From positions 96,038-160,037 of the forward strand of contig JAFIHA010000056.1 in assembly GCA_017848965.1 (NCBI GenBank): 64,000 bases of DNA. The letters are read 5' to 3'. This stretch comes from Dechloromonas aromatica (nom. nud.) (GTDB lineage: Bacteria > Pseudomonadota > Gammaproteobacteria > Burkholderiales > Rhodocyclaceae). A program made the position numbers and the translations under genes. Below are positions 40,382-51,105 of the stretch, piece by piece. The notes under the pieces are model-generated. The model ran no database searches. It was not told the DNA's origin and was given only the letters and a program-made list of their open reading frames with translations. Positions within the stretch are counted from its first letter, which is position 1. Each line of letters starts with the position of its first letter.

Positions 40382-41236
40382 ATGCAACGCGCCTATCCCC
40401 TCCTCTTCGTCTTCCTGTGGAGCACCGGTTTCATCGGTGCCAAGTTCGGCCTGCCGCATGCCGAACCGCTGTCTTTCCTGCTCACCCGCTACTGCCTGGT
40501 CGTCGCGCTGATGCTGCCGGTGGCGCTGGCGACGCGCGCGCCGTGGCCGCGCGATCCGCAACAGTGGCTGCACATCGCGGTCTCCGGCTTGCTGGTCCAC
40601 GCGCTTTACCTGGGCGGCGTCTTCGTCGCCATCGGCCACGGCCTGCCGGCCGGGATCACCGCGCTGGTGGTCGGCATGCAGCCGCTGCTCACCGCCTGCA
40701 GCGCCGGCTGGCTGCTCGGCGAAAAGGTCAGCGGCCGCCAGTGGGGCGGCCTGGCGATGGGCTTTGTCGGTGTCGCGCTGGTCGTGTCCGGCAAGCTCGG
40801 CGACGGCGCGCTCGGACCGATGCTGCTGCCGGCGCTGGTCGCGCTGCTGGCGATCACCGCCGGCACGCTGTACCAGAAACGTTTCTGCGCCCGTTTCGAC
40901 CTGCGTACCGGCGCGCTGATCCAGTTCGTGCCGAGCGCCATCGTCACCGGTATCGCCGTCGCACTGTTCGAGGATTACCGCATCGACTGGAGCGGCGAAT
41001 TCCTGTTCGCGCTCGGCTGGCTGGTGCTGGTTTTGTCGCTCGGTGCGATCAGCCTGCTCAACCTCCTGATCCGCAAGGGCAGCGCGGTCAATGTCGCCAG
41101 CCTCTTCTACCTGACGCCGCCGACGACGGCGCTGATCGCCTGGGCGGTCTTCGGCGAGACGCTGACGCCGGTAGCCGTGCTCGGCATGGCGGTGGCGGTC
41201 GGCGGCGTATATTTGGTGGCGAGGCCGGCGAAGTGA
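40382..41236 (+). CDS. EamA/DMT-family transporter
   Basis: 284 residues from the ATG at 40382; a TTG directly before is the only extension. Ten membrane helices are predicted in two EamA units (RAYPLLFVFLWSTGFIGAKF; NVASLFYLTPPTTALIAWAV). Composition returns to the GC-rich chromosomal type here. Its stop overlaps a GTG that begins the duplicated ruvC fragment (GTGA). The substrate is unknown. Confidence 0.9.
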   Translation: MQRAYPLLFVFLWSTGFIGAKFGLPHAEPLSFLLTRYCLVVALMLPVALATRAPWPRDPQQWLHIAVSGLLVHALYLGGVFVAIGHGLPAGITALVVGMQPLLTACSAGWLLGEKVSGRQWGGLAMGFVGVALVVSGKLGDGALGPMLLPALVALLAITAGTLYQKRFCARFDLRTGALIQFVPSAIVTGIAVALFEDYRIDWSGEFLFALGWLVLVLSLGAISLLNLLIRKGSAVNVASLFYLTPPTTALIAWAVFGETLTPVAVLGMAVAVGGVYLVARPAK

Positions 41237-41379
41237 GCGGCGTGCGTATCCTCGGCATCGACCCCGGCTTGCGCGTGACCGGTTTTAGCTTCGGCCGCAG
41301 GCTTCGCCCGCTTGACCGGCGACGCCGGTCAGCCTGCGCTGAAGCCGACCACGCGCGATGCGGAAAGCCGCTGCAATGA
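41233..41379 (+). pseudogene. Duplicated 5' fragment of ruvC
   Basis: The 48-codon frame opens with GTG overlapping the transporter stop and reads [20 protein letters not shown], nearly identical to the ruvC N-terminus ([20 protein letters not shown]). The 54-nt match (41233-41286 versus 41376-41429) differs at several bases. After it the frame runs through a palindrome into unrelated Arg-rich sequence and stops at TGA overlapping the true ruvC ATG. It looks like the original ruvC start, cut off by an inserted palindromic element, with a second copy of the start downstream. Confidence 0.8.
41287..41346. repeat. REP-like palindromic element
   Basis: Nested inverted repeat: inner GACCGGC-GAC-GCCGGTC (41314-41330) and outer imperfect arms GCTTCGGCCGCAGGC (41288-41302) and GCCTGCGCTGAAGC (41332-41345). 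Size and structure resemble REP/BIME-type elements. No second copy was noticed in the window, though a systematic scan could not be made. Confidence 0.6.
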
Positions 41380-41909
41380 GCGCGCTCCGTATCCTCGGCA
41401 TCGACCCTGGGCTGCGCGTGACCGGCTTTGGCGTCATCGAGAAGCACGGCAGCCAGTTGCTCTATGTCGCCAGCGGCTGCATCAAGTCGAACGACAAGGA
41501 ATCGCTGCCCGAGCGCATCGGCACGCTGTTCGCTGGCATCGGCGAGGTGATTGCCACTTACCGGCCGGATCAGTCGGCGATCGAGAAGGTGTTTGTGAAC
41601 GTCAATCCGCAGTCCACGCTGCTGCTCGGCCAGGCGCGCGGGGCGGCGATGTCGGCGCTGGTCCATGGCGGGTTGCCGGTGGCCGAATACACCGCGCTAC
41701 AGGTCAAGCAGGCGGTGGTCGGGCATGGCAAGGCGGCCAAGGAGCAGGTGCAGGCGATGATCGTCCGCCTCCTGAACCTGCCCGGCGCGCCGACGGCGGA
41801 TGCCGCCGACGCGCTCGCCTGCGCGATCTGTCACGCGCACGGCGGCCAGGGTCTGGGGGCGCTGGCGACGGCGGGGTATCGCGTTCGCGGCGGACGACTG
41901 ATAGGATGA
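41376..41909 (+). CDS. ruvC: Crossover junction endodeoxyribonuclease RuvC
   Basis: Resolves Holliday junctions. 177 residues from the ATG at 41376, preceded by GGAAAG. Acidic active-site residues are in ILGIDPG, SAIEKVF and [28 protein letters not shown] is the conserved dimer helix. The start overlaps the stop of the duplicated fragment (ATGA), so translation may be coupled. It is followed by ruvA and, after a transporter gene, ruvB. Confidence 0.96.
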   Translation: MSALRILGIDPGLRVTGFGVIEKHGSQLLYVASGCIKSNDKESLPERIGTLFAGIGEVIATYRPDQSAIEKVFVNVNPQSTLLLGQARGAAMSALVHGGLPVAEYTALQVKQAVVGHGKAAKEQVQAMIVRLLNLPGAPTADAADALACAICHAHGGQGLGALATAGYRVRGGRLIG

Positions 41910-41943
41910 GAACCTGTTTGGACATACAGTATCGGATTACCTC

Positions 41944-42522
41944 ATGATCGGAAGACTCAGCGGCCTCGTCGTCGAAAAGAACCCGCCGCAGATCGTGCTC
42001 GACGTCAATGGCGTCGGCTACGAGCTCGACGTGCCGATGAGCACCTTCTACAACCTGCCGTCAGTCGGCGAGAAGGTGACGCTGCTCACCCACTTCGCGG
42101 TACGCGAGGACGGGCATTTCCTCTACGGTTTCCTCGGCGAGGCCGAGCGCTTCGCCTTCCGCCAGTTGCTCAAGGTTTCGGGGATTGGCGCCCGCACCGC
42201 GCTGTCGGTGCTCTCCGGCCTGTCGGTCAATGACCTGGCAGCGGCCGTGGCGCAGCAGGAGCTCGGCCGCCTGGTGAAGATTCCCGGGATCGGCAAGAAG
42301 ACCGCCGAACGCCTGCTGCTCGAACTGAAGGGCAAGCTCGCCCAGGTTGGCGGCGTGACGCTCAATGTCGCGGCCGACGACGCCCGCGCCGACATTTCCA
42401 ATGCGCTGCTGGCGCTCGGCTACAACGAGAAGGAAGCCGCCGCCGCAATGAAGCAGTTGCCGGCCGACGTCGGGACCTCCGACGGCATCCGCCAGGCGCT
42501 CAAACTGTTGTCCAAAGGCTGA
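41944..42522 (+). CDS. ruvA: Holliday junction DNA helicase subunit RuvA
   Basis: 192 residues starting [20 protein letters not shown]. The helix-hairpin-helix pair is present ([20 protein letters not shown] and [20 protein letters not shown]), as is the C-terminal RuvB-binding domain. It binds the four-way junction and loads RuvB. The stop overlaps the next gene by 1 nt. Confidence 0.97.
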   Translation: MIGRLSGLVVEKNPPQIVLDVNGVGYELDVPMSTFYNLPSVGEKVTLLTHFAVREDGHFLYGFLGEAERFAFRQLLKVSGIGARTALSVLSGLSVNDLAAAVAQQELGRLVKIPGIGKKTAERLLLELKGKLAQVGGVTLNVAADDARADISNALLALGYNEKEAAAAMKQLPADVGTSDGIRQALKLLSKG

Positions 42523-43573
42523 TGCTGCTCGACGACGAACCCAAACGGCTGGCGCAGATTGCGCTGGTGGTGCTGATCATCGTCGGCTGTGTCGCCGTGC
42601 TGCTGCCCTTCGTCGGCGCGCTGCTGTTCGCGCTGGTGATCTGGGTGTGCACCTGGGAAAGCTACCGCGACCGCCTGCTGCCTCGACTGCGCGGGCGCGA
42701 CACGCTGGGCGCCGCGCTGATGGTCGTGCTGCTGGTGCTGATCCTGCTGGTACCGACGATCTTCCTGGCCGGCGCGCTGGCCAGCGGCGCCGATCACCTG
42801 ATCGACCTGGTCAAGCCCTATGTCGAGCAGGGACTGCCGACCGAACCGCCGACCTGGTTTGCCGAGGTGCCGCTGTTCGGCCAGCGGATGATCGACTTCT
42901 GGCACGAAGTGGCAAGCAGCCGCGAGGCGCTCAACACCCTGCTCGCGCAGGGCGTGGCGCCAGCCCGCCAATTCCTGATCGCGGCCGGCGGCGTCGTCGC
43001 CAACGGTCTGCTGCAACTGGCATTGGTCCTGTTCGTCGTCTTCTTCCTCTATCGCGACGGCGAGGTGGTTGCCGCCGCGCTCTACGGCGGCGCCCGCAAG
43101 CTCGGCGGCGAACTCGGCGAAGGCCTGGTCGACAAGGCGCGCGGCACCGTGTTCGGGGTCATGCTCGGCGTCGTCGGCACCGCCGCCGCGCAGGGCGCGG
43201 TGGCGATGCTCGGCTTCTTCGTCGCCGGCGCGCCGGCACCGGTGCTGCTCGGCTTCGCCACCTTCTTCCTGTCGATGATCCCGGTCGGCCCGCCACTGGT
43301 CTGGGGCGGCGCCGCGCTCTGGCTCTACGGCGACGGCCAGACCGGCTGGGCGATCTTCATGGCGCTCTACGGCCTGCTCATCATCAGCAGTATCGACAAC
43401 GTCGTCAAACCCGTCCTGATGGCGCGCGGCGCCGGCCTTTCCGTGCTCATCGTCGCCCTCGGCGTGTTCGGCGGCGTGCTGGTGTTCGGCTTCATCGGCA
43501 TCTTCCTCGGCCCGGTGTTGCTGGCGCTCGGCCACATGCTCCTGACGCGCTGGCTGCGCGAGGAAACGACATC

Positions 43574-43577
<4 letters not shown>
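42522..43577 (+). CDS. AI-2E/PerM-family membrane transporter
   Basis: 351 residues with about eight membrane helices. [20 protein letters not shown] and [20 protein letters not shown] are typical of the family. It lies within the ruv cluster, overlapping ruvA by 1 nt and ruvB by 4 nt, so it is co-translated with them. A link to recombination is unlikely; its function is unknown. Confidence 0.88.
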
Positions 43578-44632
<1,055 letters not shown>

Positions 44633-46102
44633 TCAGGCGCTGGCGGCGGCCATCGCCACGCCGTTGCGGCCGCCCTGCTTGACCTTGTAGAGCGCGTTGT
44701 CGGCGCGGCCGATCGCCTGGTCTGGGGTTTCCTCGCCGTCGAACTCGCTGACGCCGATGCTGACCGTCACCCGCAGTTCCTGCCATTCGGCGCAGGGAAT
44801 CGACGCGGCGACGGCCTGGCGCAGTTTTTCGGCGACGCTGCGCGCCTCGTCGGCGGTGCAACCAGGCAGGACCAACAGGAATTCCTCGCCGCCCCAGCGC
44901 ACCGCAAAATCGGCCTCGCGCAACTGGGCACGCAAGGCGGCGGCAACCTGGACCAGGACGCGATCGCCGACGCGATGCCCGTACCCGTCGTTGACCGCCT
45001 TGAAATGGTCGATGTCGGCGAGAAGGAAGCTGATCGGTCGCGGGCTGCGCCGGTAGCTGGCGATCAGCTTGTCGATCAGGATGCCGAAGGCGTGCCGGTT
45101 GAGCAGCCCGGTCAGCTTGTCGGTCGACGCCATCTTCTCGATCCGCGACTGGTAATGGCCGAGCGTGATGTAGCAGAGCCAGGTAACGATCAGCGTCACC
45201 AGCAGGCTGATCGCCAGATTGATGTACAAGGTCTGGCGAACGCCGGCGAGCGCGACGTCCTCGTTCTGCTCGACGAACAGGTACCACTGCAGTTCGGGCA
45301 GGTAATTGACGTTGAGGATGTGGTTGTCGCCCTCATCGACGAACTGGTACATGCCACCGCCCTGCTTGAGGATGGTGTCGAGCTGCGCCGCCAGCCCGGG
45401 GCGCTGGCGCAGGTTGGGTAGCTGCGCCTGGTCGCCCTGGAGGACGACGCGACCGCTGGCGTCGGTGAAGTAGATGGTGCGCTTGAAGCGCGCCTGGTAT
45501 TCGCGGATCAACCGGCGCACCGAATCAACGGTGAGGCCGATGCCGGTGGCGCCGATGTAGCGGTTGTCGAAGTCGAACACCCGGTAATTGATGAAGATGG
45601 TCAGCGCGTCGCGGTTGGCCAGGTCGGGATCGACGTTGATCTCGTAATCCTCGCTCATCTTGCGCACCCGGTAATACCAGACGTCGCGCGGTTCGCTCGG
45701 CGAAACCTGCTTCAGGATGCCGTCACCGGTGTAGTAGTTGGTGCTCTTCTCGGAAACGAAGAAGCTGCTGAAGGCCTTGTGCCTGACCTTGACCTCCTGC
45801 AGGTAGCGCGCCATCGCCCGCACGTCGCGTTCGCCGCCGAGCACCCAGTCGCGCAGGAAGGTGTCGTGCGCCATGGTCGACGAGATCAGCACCGGCCGCA
45901 CCAGATCCTTCTGGATTTCCGAGTAGATGTTGCTCGCCGTCAGCGGCAGATCCTGGCCGATGATCGCGCTGCGGATCGCCTCGCGCGAGACGAAGTAGCC
46001 GAACAGCGTCGTGGCGAAGAAGCCGACGCTGAGCAGCAGGCCGAGCAGCAGGATCAGGCTGCGACGATCGATGAGGCGGAGTTTTCCGGGCATGGTGGGC
46101 AT
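44633..46102 (-). CDS. Membrane-bound GGDEF diguanylate cyclase with periplasmic Cache-type sensor
   Basis: 489 residues from the ATG at 46102. Membrane helices lie at about 13-35 and 310-330 (LYINLAISLLVTLIVTWLCY). The periplasmic part between them carries a dCache-like fold (YYRVRKMSEDYEINVDPDLA, FDNRYIGATGIGLTVDSVRR). The C-terminal GGDEF domain is intact (WGGEEFLLVLPG) with an RxxD inhibitory site (READ) 5 residues before it. It senses an unknown small ligand and makes cyclic-di-GMP. It converges with ruvB, stop against stop, and is divergent from ybgC. Confidence 0.88.
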   Translation of the reverse strand: MPTMPGKLRLIDRRSLILLLGLLLSVGFFATTLFGYFVSREAIRSAIIGQDLPLTASNIYSEIQKDLVRPVLISSTMAHDTFLRDWVLGGERDVRAMARYLQEVKVRHKAFSSFFVSEKSTNYYTGDGILKQVSPSEPRDVWYYRVRKMSEDYEINVDPDLANRDALTIFINYRVFDFDNRYIGATGIGLTVDSVRRLIREYQARFKRTIYFTDASGRVVLQGDQAQLPNLRQRPGLAAQLDTILKQGGGMYQFVDEGDNHILNVNYLPELQWYLFVEQNEDVALAGVRQTLYINLAISLLVTLIVTWLCYITLGHYQSRIEKMASTDKLTGLLNRHAFGILIDKLIASYRRSPRPISFLLADIDHFKAVNDGYGHRVGDRVLVQVAAALRAQLREADFAVRWGGEEFLLVLPGCTADEARSVAEKLRQAVAASIPCAEWQELRVTVSIGVSEFDGEETPDQAIGRADNALYKVKQGGRNGVAMAAASA

Positions 46103-46217
46103 TATGCGCAAGGGACCGCCAGAAGACCAGCTTCCCCGGCGACAGTTCAAAATGGCGATATTTTCGTGGAAACAAGCCGTTACAATAGGATGTTCCAGCA
46201 CAAGATAAAATCGCCGG

Positions 46218-46640
46218 ATGTCAGCCCACGCCCACCAGCCCTCGTTTTCCATCCCGGTCCGCGTTTACTACGAGGACACGGATGCCGGCGGCGTCGTCTA
46301 TTACGCCAATTACCTGCGTTTCTTCGAGCGCTGCCGCACCGAATGGATGCGCAGCGCCGGCTACGGCCAGGCCCAGCTCGCCGCCGAAGCCGGCATCGGC
46401 TTCGTCGCCCGCAAGGCCAGTTGCGAATACCTGAAGCCGGCGCGGCTCGATGATCTGGTCGAGGTTGGCCTGAGCGTCGAGAAACTCACCCGCGTCCGCG
46501 TCGTCTTCCGCCAGTCGGTACGCCGCGGCGACGAGGAACTGGTCACCGGCGAGGTTGAAATCGCCTGCGTCAACATGGCGACGATGACCCCCGCCCCGAT
46601 TCCCGATTTCCTGCATTCCCGGCTCGAACAACTCAAATGA
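46218..46640 (+). CDS. ybgC: Acyl-CoA thioesterase of the Tol-Pal cluster
   Basis: 140 residues, hotdog fold with [20 protein letters not shown], the 4-hydroxybenzoyl-CoA thioesterase-family signature. It hydrolyses short acyl-CoA or acyl-ACP and is linked to phospholipid metabolism at the cell envelope. It is first in the tol operon; its stop overlaps tolQ by 4 nt. Confidence 0.94.
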   Translation: MSAHAHQPSFSIPVRVYYEDTDAGGVVYYANYLRFFERCRTEWMRSAGYGQAQLAAEAGIGFVARKASCEYLKPARLDDLVEVGLSVEKLTRVRVVFRQSVRRGDEELVTGEVEIACVNMATMTPAPIPDFLHSRLEQLK

Positions 46641-47314
46641 ACGTCACCCAGGACCTTTCCATCCTCCATCTGATCCTCGAGGCTTCGGCCGTCGTCCAGA
46701 TCGTCATGGCGCTGCTCGCCGGCGTCTCCTTCATGTCCTGGTACTACATCGCGATGAAGTGGTTCGCGGTACGCCAGGCGCGCGCCAAGACCGAGGACTT
46801 CGAGCGCGACTTCTGGTCCGGCGGCGATCTCAGCAACCTCTACCAGAGCGCGGTCGAAGGCCGCCACCAGACCGGCTCGATGGAGCGTATCTTCGAGGCC
46901 GGCTTCCGTGAATTCACCAAACTGCGCGGCCAGAAACACCTCGACTCGAAGGACGTGGTCGATGGTTCGCGGCGCGCCATGCGCGCCACCTACCAGCGCG
47001 AGATGGACGCCCTCGAAGCGCACCTCGCCTTCCTCGCCTCGGTCGGCTCGGTATCGCCCTACATCGGCCTGTTCGGTACCGTCTGGGGGATCATGCACGC
47101 CTTCCGCGGCCTCTCCAACGTCGGCCAGGCGACGCTCGCCTCGGTCGCCCCCGGCATTGCCGAAGCCCTGGTGGCGACGGCGATCGGCCTGTTCGCGGCG
47201 ATCCCGGCAGTGCTCGCCTACAACCGCTTCTCGCACGACATCGACCGCCTGGCGGTGCGCTACGAGTCGTTCATGGAAGAGTTCTCCAACATCCTGCAGC
47301 GGCAGATGCGTTAA
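46637..47314 (+). CDS. tolQ: Tol-Pal proton-channel subunit TolQ
   Basis: 225 residues with three membrane helices of the MotA/TolQ/ExbB type; [20 protein letters not shown] is the family signature. With TolR it uses the proton-motive force to energise TolA during outer-membrane constriction. Next gene tolR starts 3 nt downstream. Confidence 0.96.
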   Translation: MNVTQDLSILHLILEASAVVQIVMALLAGVSFMSWYYIAMKWFAVRQARAKTEDFERDFWSGGDLSNLYQSAVEGRHQTGSMERIFEAGFREFTKLRGQKHLDSKDVVDGSRRAMRATYQREMDALEAHLAFLASVGSVSPYIGLFGTVWGIMHAFRGLSNVGQATLASVAPGIAEALVATAIGLFAAIPAVLAYNRFSHDIDRLAVRYESFMEEFSNILQRQMR

Positions 47315-47317
47315 GCC

Positions 47318-47716
47318 ATGCGCCAGCGCCGACTCAAGAACGAAATCAACGTCGTCCCCTACATCGACGTGATGCTGGTGCTGCTCGTCATCTTCATGGT
47401 GGCGACGCCGATGATGACGACCGGCTCGGTCGAGTTGCCGAGCGCCGGCACGGCACCACAAAAACCGGACAAGTACCTGAAGGTGCAGGTCGACAAGGAC
47501 GGCGCCCTGGTCCTCTTCGATCTCGACGGCAAGGAACGCCCGCTGGCCGGCATGCGCGAGTTGCGCGACCAGCTCGCCGGTCGCCAGGAAGCCCGCGAGA
47601 CGGCGGTGCTGGTCGCTGGCGACGGCGAAGCGCCGTACAAGGAAGTGATCCGCGTGCTGGACGAGGTCAAGAAGGCCGGCTTCTCCCGCGTCGCGCTGGA
47701 AACCGCGGTCAAGTAA
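47318..47716 (+). CDS. tolR: Tol-Pal proton-channel subunit TolR
   Basis: 132 residues. One N-terminal membrane helix holds the essential aspartate (VVPYIDVMLVLLVIFMVATP), followed by a periplasmic domain. It partners TolQ. It is spaced 3 nt from tolQ and 4 nt from tolA. Confidence 0.96.
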   Translation: MRQRRLKNEINVVPYIDVMLVLLVIFMVATPMMTTGSVELPSAGTAPQKPDKYLKVQVDKDGALVLFDLDGKERPLAGMRELRDQLAGRQEARETAVLVAGDGEAPYKEVIRVLDEVKKAGFSRVALETAVK

Positions 47717-47720
47717 GGCG

Positions 47721-48506
47721 ATGCGTCCGGAAACCCCCGTCGAACCAGGCAAGAAGAAGGCACTGACCTTCACGCTGCTGGTCCATCTGGCACTGGTCGG
47801 CGCCCTTTTCCTCGGCGTGCAGTGGAAGCGCAGCGAGCCGGAGGCGATGCAGGTCGAACTGTGGTCGCCGACACCGCAGAAGGCGACGCGCGTCGCCCCG
47901 CCGGAACCGGCACCGGAGCCGAAGCCCGAACCCAAGCCGGAGCCAAAGCCGGAACCGAAGCCCGAGCCGCCGAAAAAGCTGGAAACGCCGAAGCCGCCAG
48001 CCATCGTCGTCAAGGAAGAAAAGAAGAAGCCGGAACCGAAAAAGCCGGAGCCCAAGCCCGAACCGCCCAAACCGGAACCGAAACCCGAACCCAAGCCGGT
48101 ACCGAAGCCGAAGAACGACCCGTTCAAGGAAATGCTCGAACGCGAAAACCACCAGCGCCAGGCTGTCGCCGAGCAGGACCGCCTGGCCGAACTGGCCAAC
48201 CAGGCGCAGAAGGCGGCCGCCAATCGGCGCGGCCTGGAAAGCTACGCGGCGAAGATCCGCGCCAAGGTGCGCGGCAACATCGTGCTGCCGCCCAACCTGC
48301 CCGGCAATCCGGAAGCGCTGTTCGAGGTCAACCAGTTGCCGGGCGGCGACGTTCTGTCGATCCGCCTGAAACGATCAAGCGGCGTGCCGGCGCTCGACGA
48401 AGCCATCGAACGGGCGATCCGCAAATCCTCGCCGCTGCCGAAACCCGACGACCCCAGCCAATTCCAGCGCACGCTCGAAATCAAATACAAGCCATTTGAA
48501 GAGTAA
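47721..48506 (+). CDS. tolA: TolA with a proline-rich (PEPK-repeat) linker
   Basis: 261 residues. An N-terminal membrane helix is at about 15-32. A linker at about 55-135 consists mostly of PEPK/KPEP repeats. A short helical segment and a C-terminal TolA/TonB-like domain follow (RGLESYAAKIRAKVRGNIVL to the end). Classical TolA has an Ala/Lys helical linker; the extended proline-rich form resembles TonB. It spans the periplasm to contact Pal and TolB. Confidence 0.92.
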   Translation: MRPETPVEPGKKKALTFTLLVHLALVGALFLGVQWKRSEPEAMQVELWSPTPQKATRVAPPEPAPEPKPEPKPEPKPEPKPEPPKKLETPKPPAIVVKEEKKKPEPKKPEPKPEPPKPEPKPEPKPVPKPKNDPFKEMLERENHQRQAVAEQDRLAELANQAQKAAANRRGLESYAAKIRAKVRGNIVLPPNLPGNPEALFEVNQLPGGDVLSIRLKRSSGVPALDEAIERAIRKSSPLPKPDDPSQFQRTLEIKYKPFEE

Positions 48507-48537
48507 AATCGCGCACAATTCAGAGAAACCGCCACCA

Positions 48538-49809
48538 ATGTCCAGAATTTCCCGCCGTATCTTCCTGATTTTCAGCCTGCTCGGCGCTGGCCTGGCCCAG
48601 GCCCAGCTCTCGATCGAGATCACCGGCGCCGGCGCCAACCGGATTCCCGTCACCATCGCCGAATTTGCCGGCGACGCCAGCCTGTCGCGCGACATCACCG
48701 AGATCGTCCGCGCCGACCTCGAACGCAGCGGCCTGTTCCGCATGGTGCCGCCGAACGCCGGCACGATGGATGAGAATGCGCCGGTCGATTACGCCGCCTG
48801 GAAAGCGCGCGGCAGCGACGCGCTGGCCGCCGGCAGCGTGCTGCGCGCGGCCGACGGTCGCATCGAGGCGCGTTTCCGTCTCTACGACACGCAGAAGGGC
48901 GAGCCGCTGGGCGGCGCCGTCTATGTCACCGGCAAGGCGCAGATGCGCATGGCCGGCCACCGCATCGCCGATTTCATCTACGAGAAGCTGACCGGCGAAC
49001 GCGGCGTCTTCTCGACGCGCATCGCCTACGTCGTCAAATCGCGCGGCCAGTACCTGCTGCAGGTCGCCGACGCCGACGGCCAGGGCGCAGCCACCGCGCT
49101 GACTTCCGCCGAACCGATCATCTCGCCGGTCTGGTCGCCGGACGGCAGCCGCCTCGCCTATGTCTCCTTCGAAAAGAAGAAGCCGATGATCTACGTGCAT
49201 TCGCTGGCGTCCGGCCAGCGCCGCATCGTCGCCAACTTCAAGGGCTCCAACTCGGCCCCGGCCTGGTCGCCGGACGGTCGCAAGCTGGCGGTTGTCCTCT
49301 CCAAGGACGGCAATTCCCAGTTGTACTCGGTCAACGCCGACGGCAGCGGCCTGCAGCGCCTGAGCCAGTCTTCCGGCATCGACACCGAACCGCGCTTCTC
49401 GGCGGACGGATCGAGCATCTATTTCACCTCGGATCGCGGCGGCAGTCCGCAGATCTACCGGGTTGACGCCAACGGGGGCTCCGCCCAGCGCGTCACTTTC
49501 GAAGGCAGCTACAACGTTTCGCCCCGTCCCTCGCCGGACGGCCGCACGCTGGCCTTCATCTCCCGGCGCGAGGGACGTTTCCAGCTGGCGGTCATGGACC
49601 TCGCCAGCCGCCAGGTACAAGTGCTCACCGATTCGACCAAGGACGAATCGCCGAGCTTTGCCCCGAACGGCCGGACGATCCTGATCGCCACGGAAACTGG
49701 CGGGCGCGGCGTCCTCTCCGCCGTCTCCGCCGACGGTCGTATAAAACAACGCCTCACCATTGCCGCTGGCGACGTCCGCGAGCCGGCATGGGGCCCATTC
49801 CTGAAATAG
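48538..49809 (+). CDS. tolB: Tol-Pal periplasmic beta-propeller TolB
   Basis: 423 residues from the ATG at 48538. The signal peptide ends near GLAQA. An N-terminal alpha/beta domain is followed by a WD40-like propeller (PVWSPDGSRLAYVSFEKKKP, APAWSPDGRKLAVVLSKDGN and further copies). It binds Pal and TolA. An in-frame start at 48496 would overlap tolA. Confidence 0.96.
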   Translation: MSRISRRIFLIFSLLGAGLAQAQLSIEITGAGANRIPVTIAEFAGDASLSRDITEIVRADLERSGLFRMVPPNAGTMDENAPVDYAAWKARGSDALAAGSVLRAADGRIEARFRLYDTQKGEPLGGAVYVTGKAQMRMAGHRIADFIYEKLTGERGVFSTRIAYVVKSRGQYLLQVADADGQGAATALTSAEPIISPVWSPDGSRLAYVSFEKKKPMIYVHSLASGQRRIVANFKGSNSAPAWSPDGRKLAVVLSKDGNSQLYSVNADGSGLQRLSQSSGIDTEPRFSADGSSIYFTSDRGGSPQIYRVDANGGSAQRVTFEGSYNVSPRPSPDGRTLAFISRREGRFQLAVMDLASRQVQVLTDSTKDESPSFAPNGRTILIATETGGRGVLSAVSADGRIKQRLTIAAGDVREPAWGPFLK

Positions 49810-49828
49810 AACCTCGTCGGAGAAAATC

Positions 49829-50377
49829 ATGAAAAAACTGTTGTCGATTTCCCTGCTGCTCGCCCTGATCGCCGGCTGCAGCACCACCCCCGCCCCTGAT
49901 GAAAATGCCGGCGCCCCGGTCGAAAGCCGCAGCGCCAGCCAGCAGCCCGACGTCACCCCGGTGGTCGCCGATGGCCTCGACGCCAGCGGCCTGCCGCGCG
50001 TCCTGACCGATCCGAAGAGCCAGCTCTCGCAACGCAGCATCTACTTCGATCTCGACAAGTACGAAGTGAAGAGCGAATACCAGGCGCTGGTCGCCGCCCA
50101 CGCCAAGTTCCTGGTCGCCAACCGCGACTTCAAGGTGCTGCTGCAAGGCAACACCGACGAACGCGGCAGCCGCGAGTACAACCTGTCGCTCGGCCAGAAG
50201 CGTTCCGATGCGGTGAAGCGCGCCCTGGTCCTGCTCGGCGCCCGCGAAGACCAGGTGGAATCGGTCAGCCTCGGCGAGGAAAAGCCGCGCAATCCGGGTC
50301 ATGACGAAACGGCCTTCGCCGAAAACCGTCGCGCCGACATCCTCTATCGCGCCCCTGACGGCCGCGGCGAGTTCTGA
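49829..50377 (+). CDS. pal: Peptidoglycan-associated lipoprotein Pal
   Basis: 182 residues. The lipoprotein signal MKKLLSISLLLALIAGCSTT has its lipobox Cys at 17. The C-terminal OmpA-like peptidoglycan-binding domain contains GNTDERGSREYNLSLGQKRS and ENRRADILY. It anchors the outer membrane to peptidoglycan and completes the Tol-Pal machine. Confidence 0.96.
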   Translation: MKKLLSISLLLALIAGCSTTPAPDENAGAPVESRSASQQPDVTPVVADGLDASGLPRVLTDPKSQLSQRSIYFDLDKYEVKSEYQALVAAHAKFLVANRDFKVLLQGNTDERGSREYNLSLGQKRSDAVKRALVLLGAREDQVESVSLGEEKPRNPGHDETAFAENRRADILYRAPDGRGEF

Positions 50378-50379
50378 TC

Positions 50380-51105
50380 ATGCGCCGCCTGCCGCTGCTG
50401 ATGCTGGTCGGGCTCCTTGGCAGCCAGCCTGCCTGGGCGCTGTTTGACGACAACGAGGCCCGGCGCCAGATCGCTGACCTGAAGATCGCCAGCGAGGCGC
50501 GCTTCGACCAGCAGGCCCGGGCCCAGCTCGAACTGGCGGCACAGATCCAGCGTCAGGCGGAAGAAATCGCCCGCCTGCGCGGCCAGGTCGAAACCCTGAG
50601 CTACGAACTGGAACAGGCCAAGCAGCGGCAGCAGGACTTCTATCTCGACCTCGACAGCCGGCTGCGCCGCTTCGAGGCCGCGCCGACGGCCGGCAGCGAT
50701 GCCGGCCCGCAGGCGACGGTGGCCGGCGATCAAGGCGCGGAAACCCGCAGCTACGACGCCGCCCTCGACCTCTTCAAGGCAGCGAAATACGCGGAAGCGG
50801 CCGCCGCCTTCGCCAGCTTCGTGCAGCAATACCCTACCGCCACGCTGGCGCCCAACGCGCAGTACTGGCTGGGCAATTCCTGGTCGGCGCAACATAACTG
50901 CACCAAGGCGATCGAAGCCCAGAGCCAGGTCATCACCCGCTACCCGGATAGCGACAAGGCGCCGGACGCGCTGCTGGCAATCTCGACCTGCCAGCAGGAA
51001 CTCGGCAACCGCAAGGGCGCCGCGCAATCGCTGGAAACCCTGCTCCAGAAATACCCGTCCTCGCCCGCCGCCGCCAAGGCCAGGGAACGCCAGAAGAAGA
51101 ACTAA
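50380..51105 (+). CDS. cpoB: Cell division coordinator CpoB (YbgF)
   Basis: 241 residues. A signal peptide ending near PAWA is followed by an N-terminal coiled coil (about 25-90, trimerisation) and C-terminal TPR repeats (YDAALDLFKAAKYAEAAAAF onward). It links TolA with peptidoglycan synthesis at division. It starts 2 nt after pal and ends immediately before queE. Confidence 0.94.
   Translation: MRRLPLLMLVGLLGSQPAWALFDDNEARRQIADLKIASEARFDQQARAQLELAAQIQRQAEEIARLRGQVETLSYELEQAKQRQQDFYLDLDSRLRRFEAAPTAGSDAGPQATVAGDQGAETRSYDAALDLFKAAKYAEAAAAFASFVQQYPTATLAPNAQYWLGNSWSAQHNCTKAIEAQSQVITRYPDSDKAPDALLAISTCQQELGNRKGAAQSLETLLQKYPSSPAAAKARERQKKN

Noticed and set aside
41933-41943. Possible ruvA start further upstream
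   Set aside because: MIGRLSG at 41944 is the invariant RuvA N-terminus, so no extension is needed.
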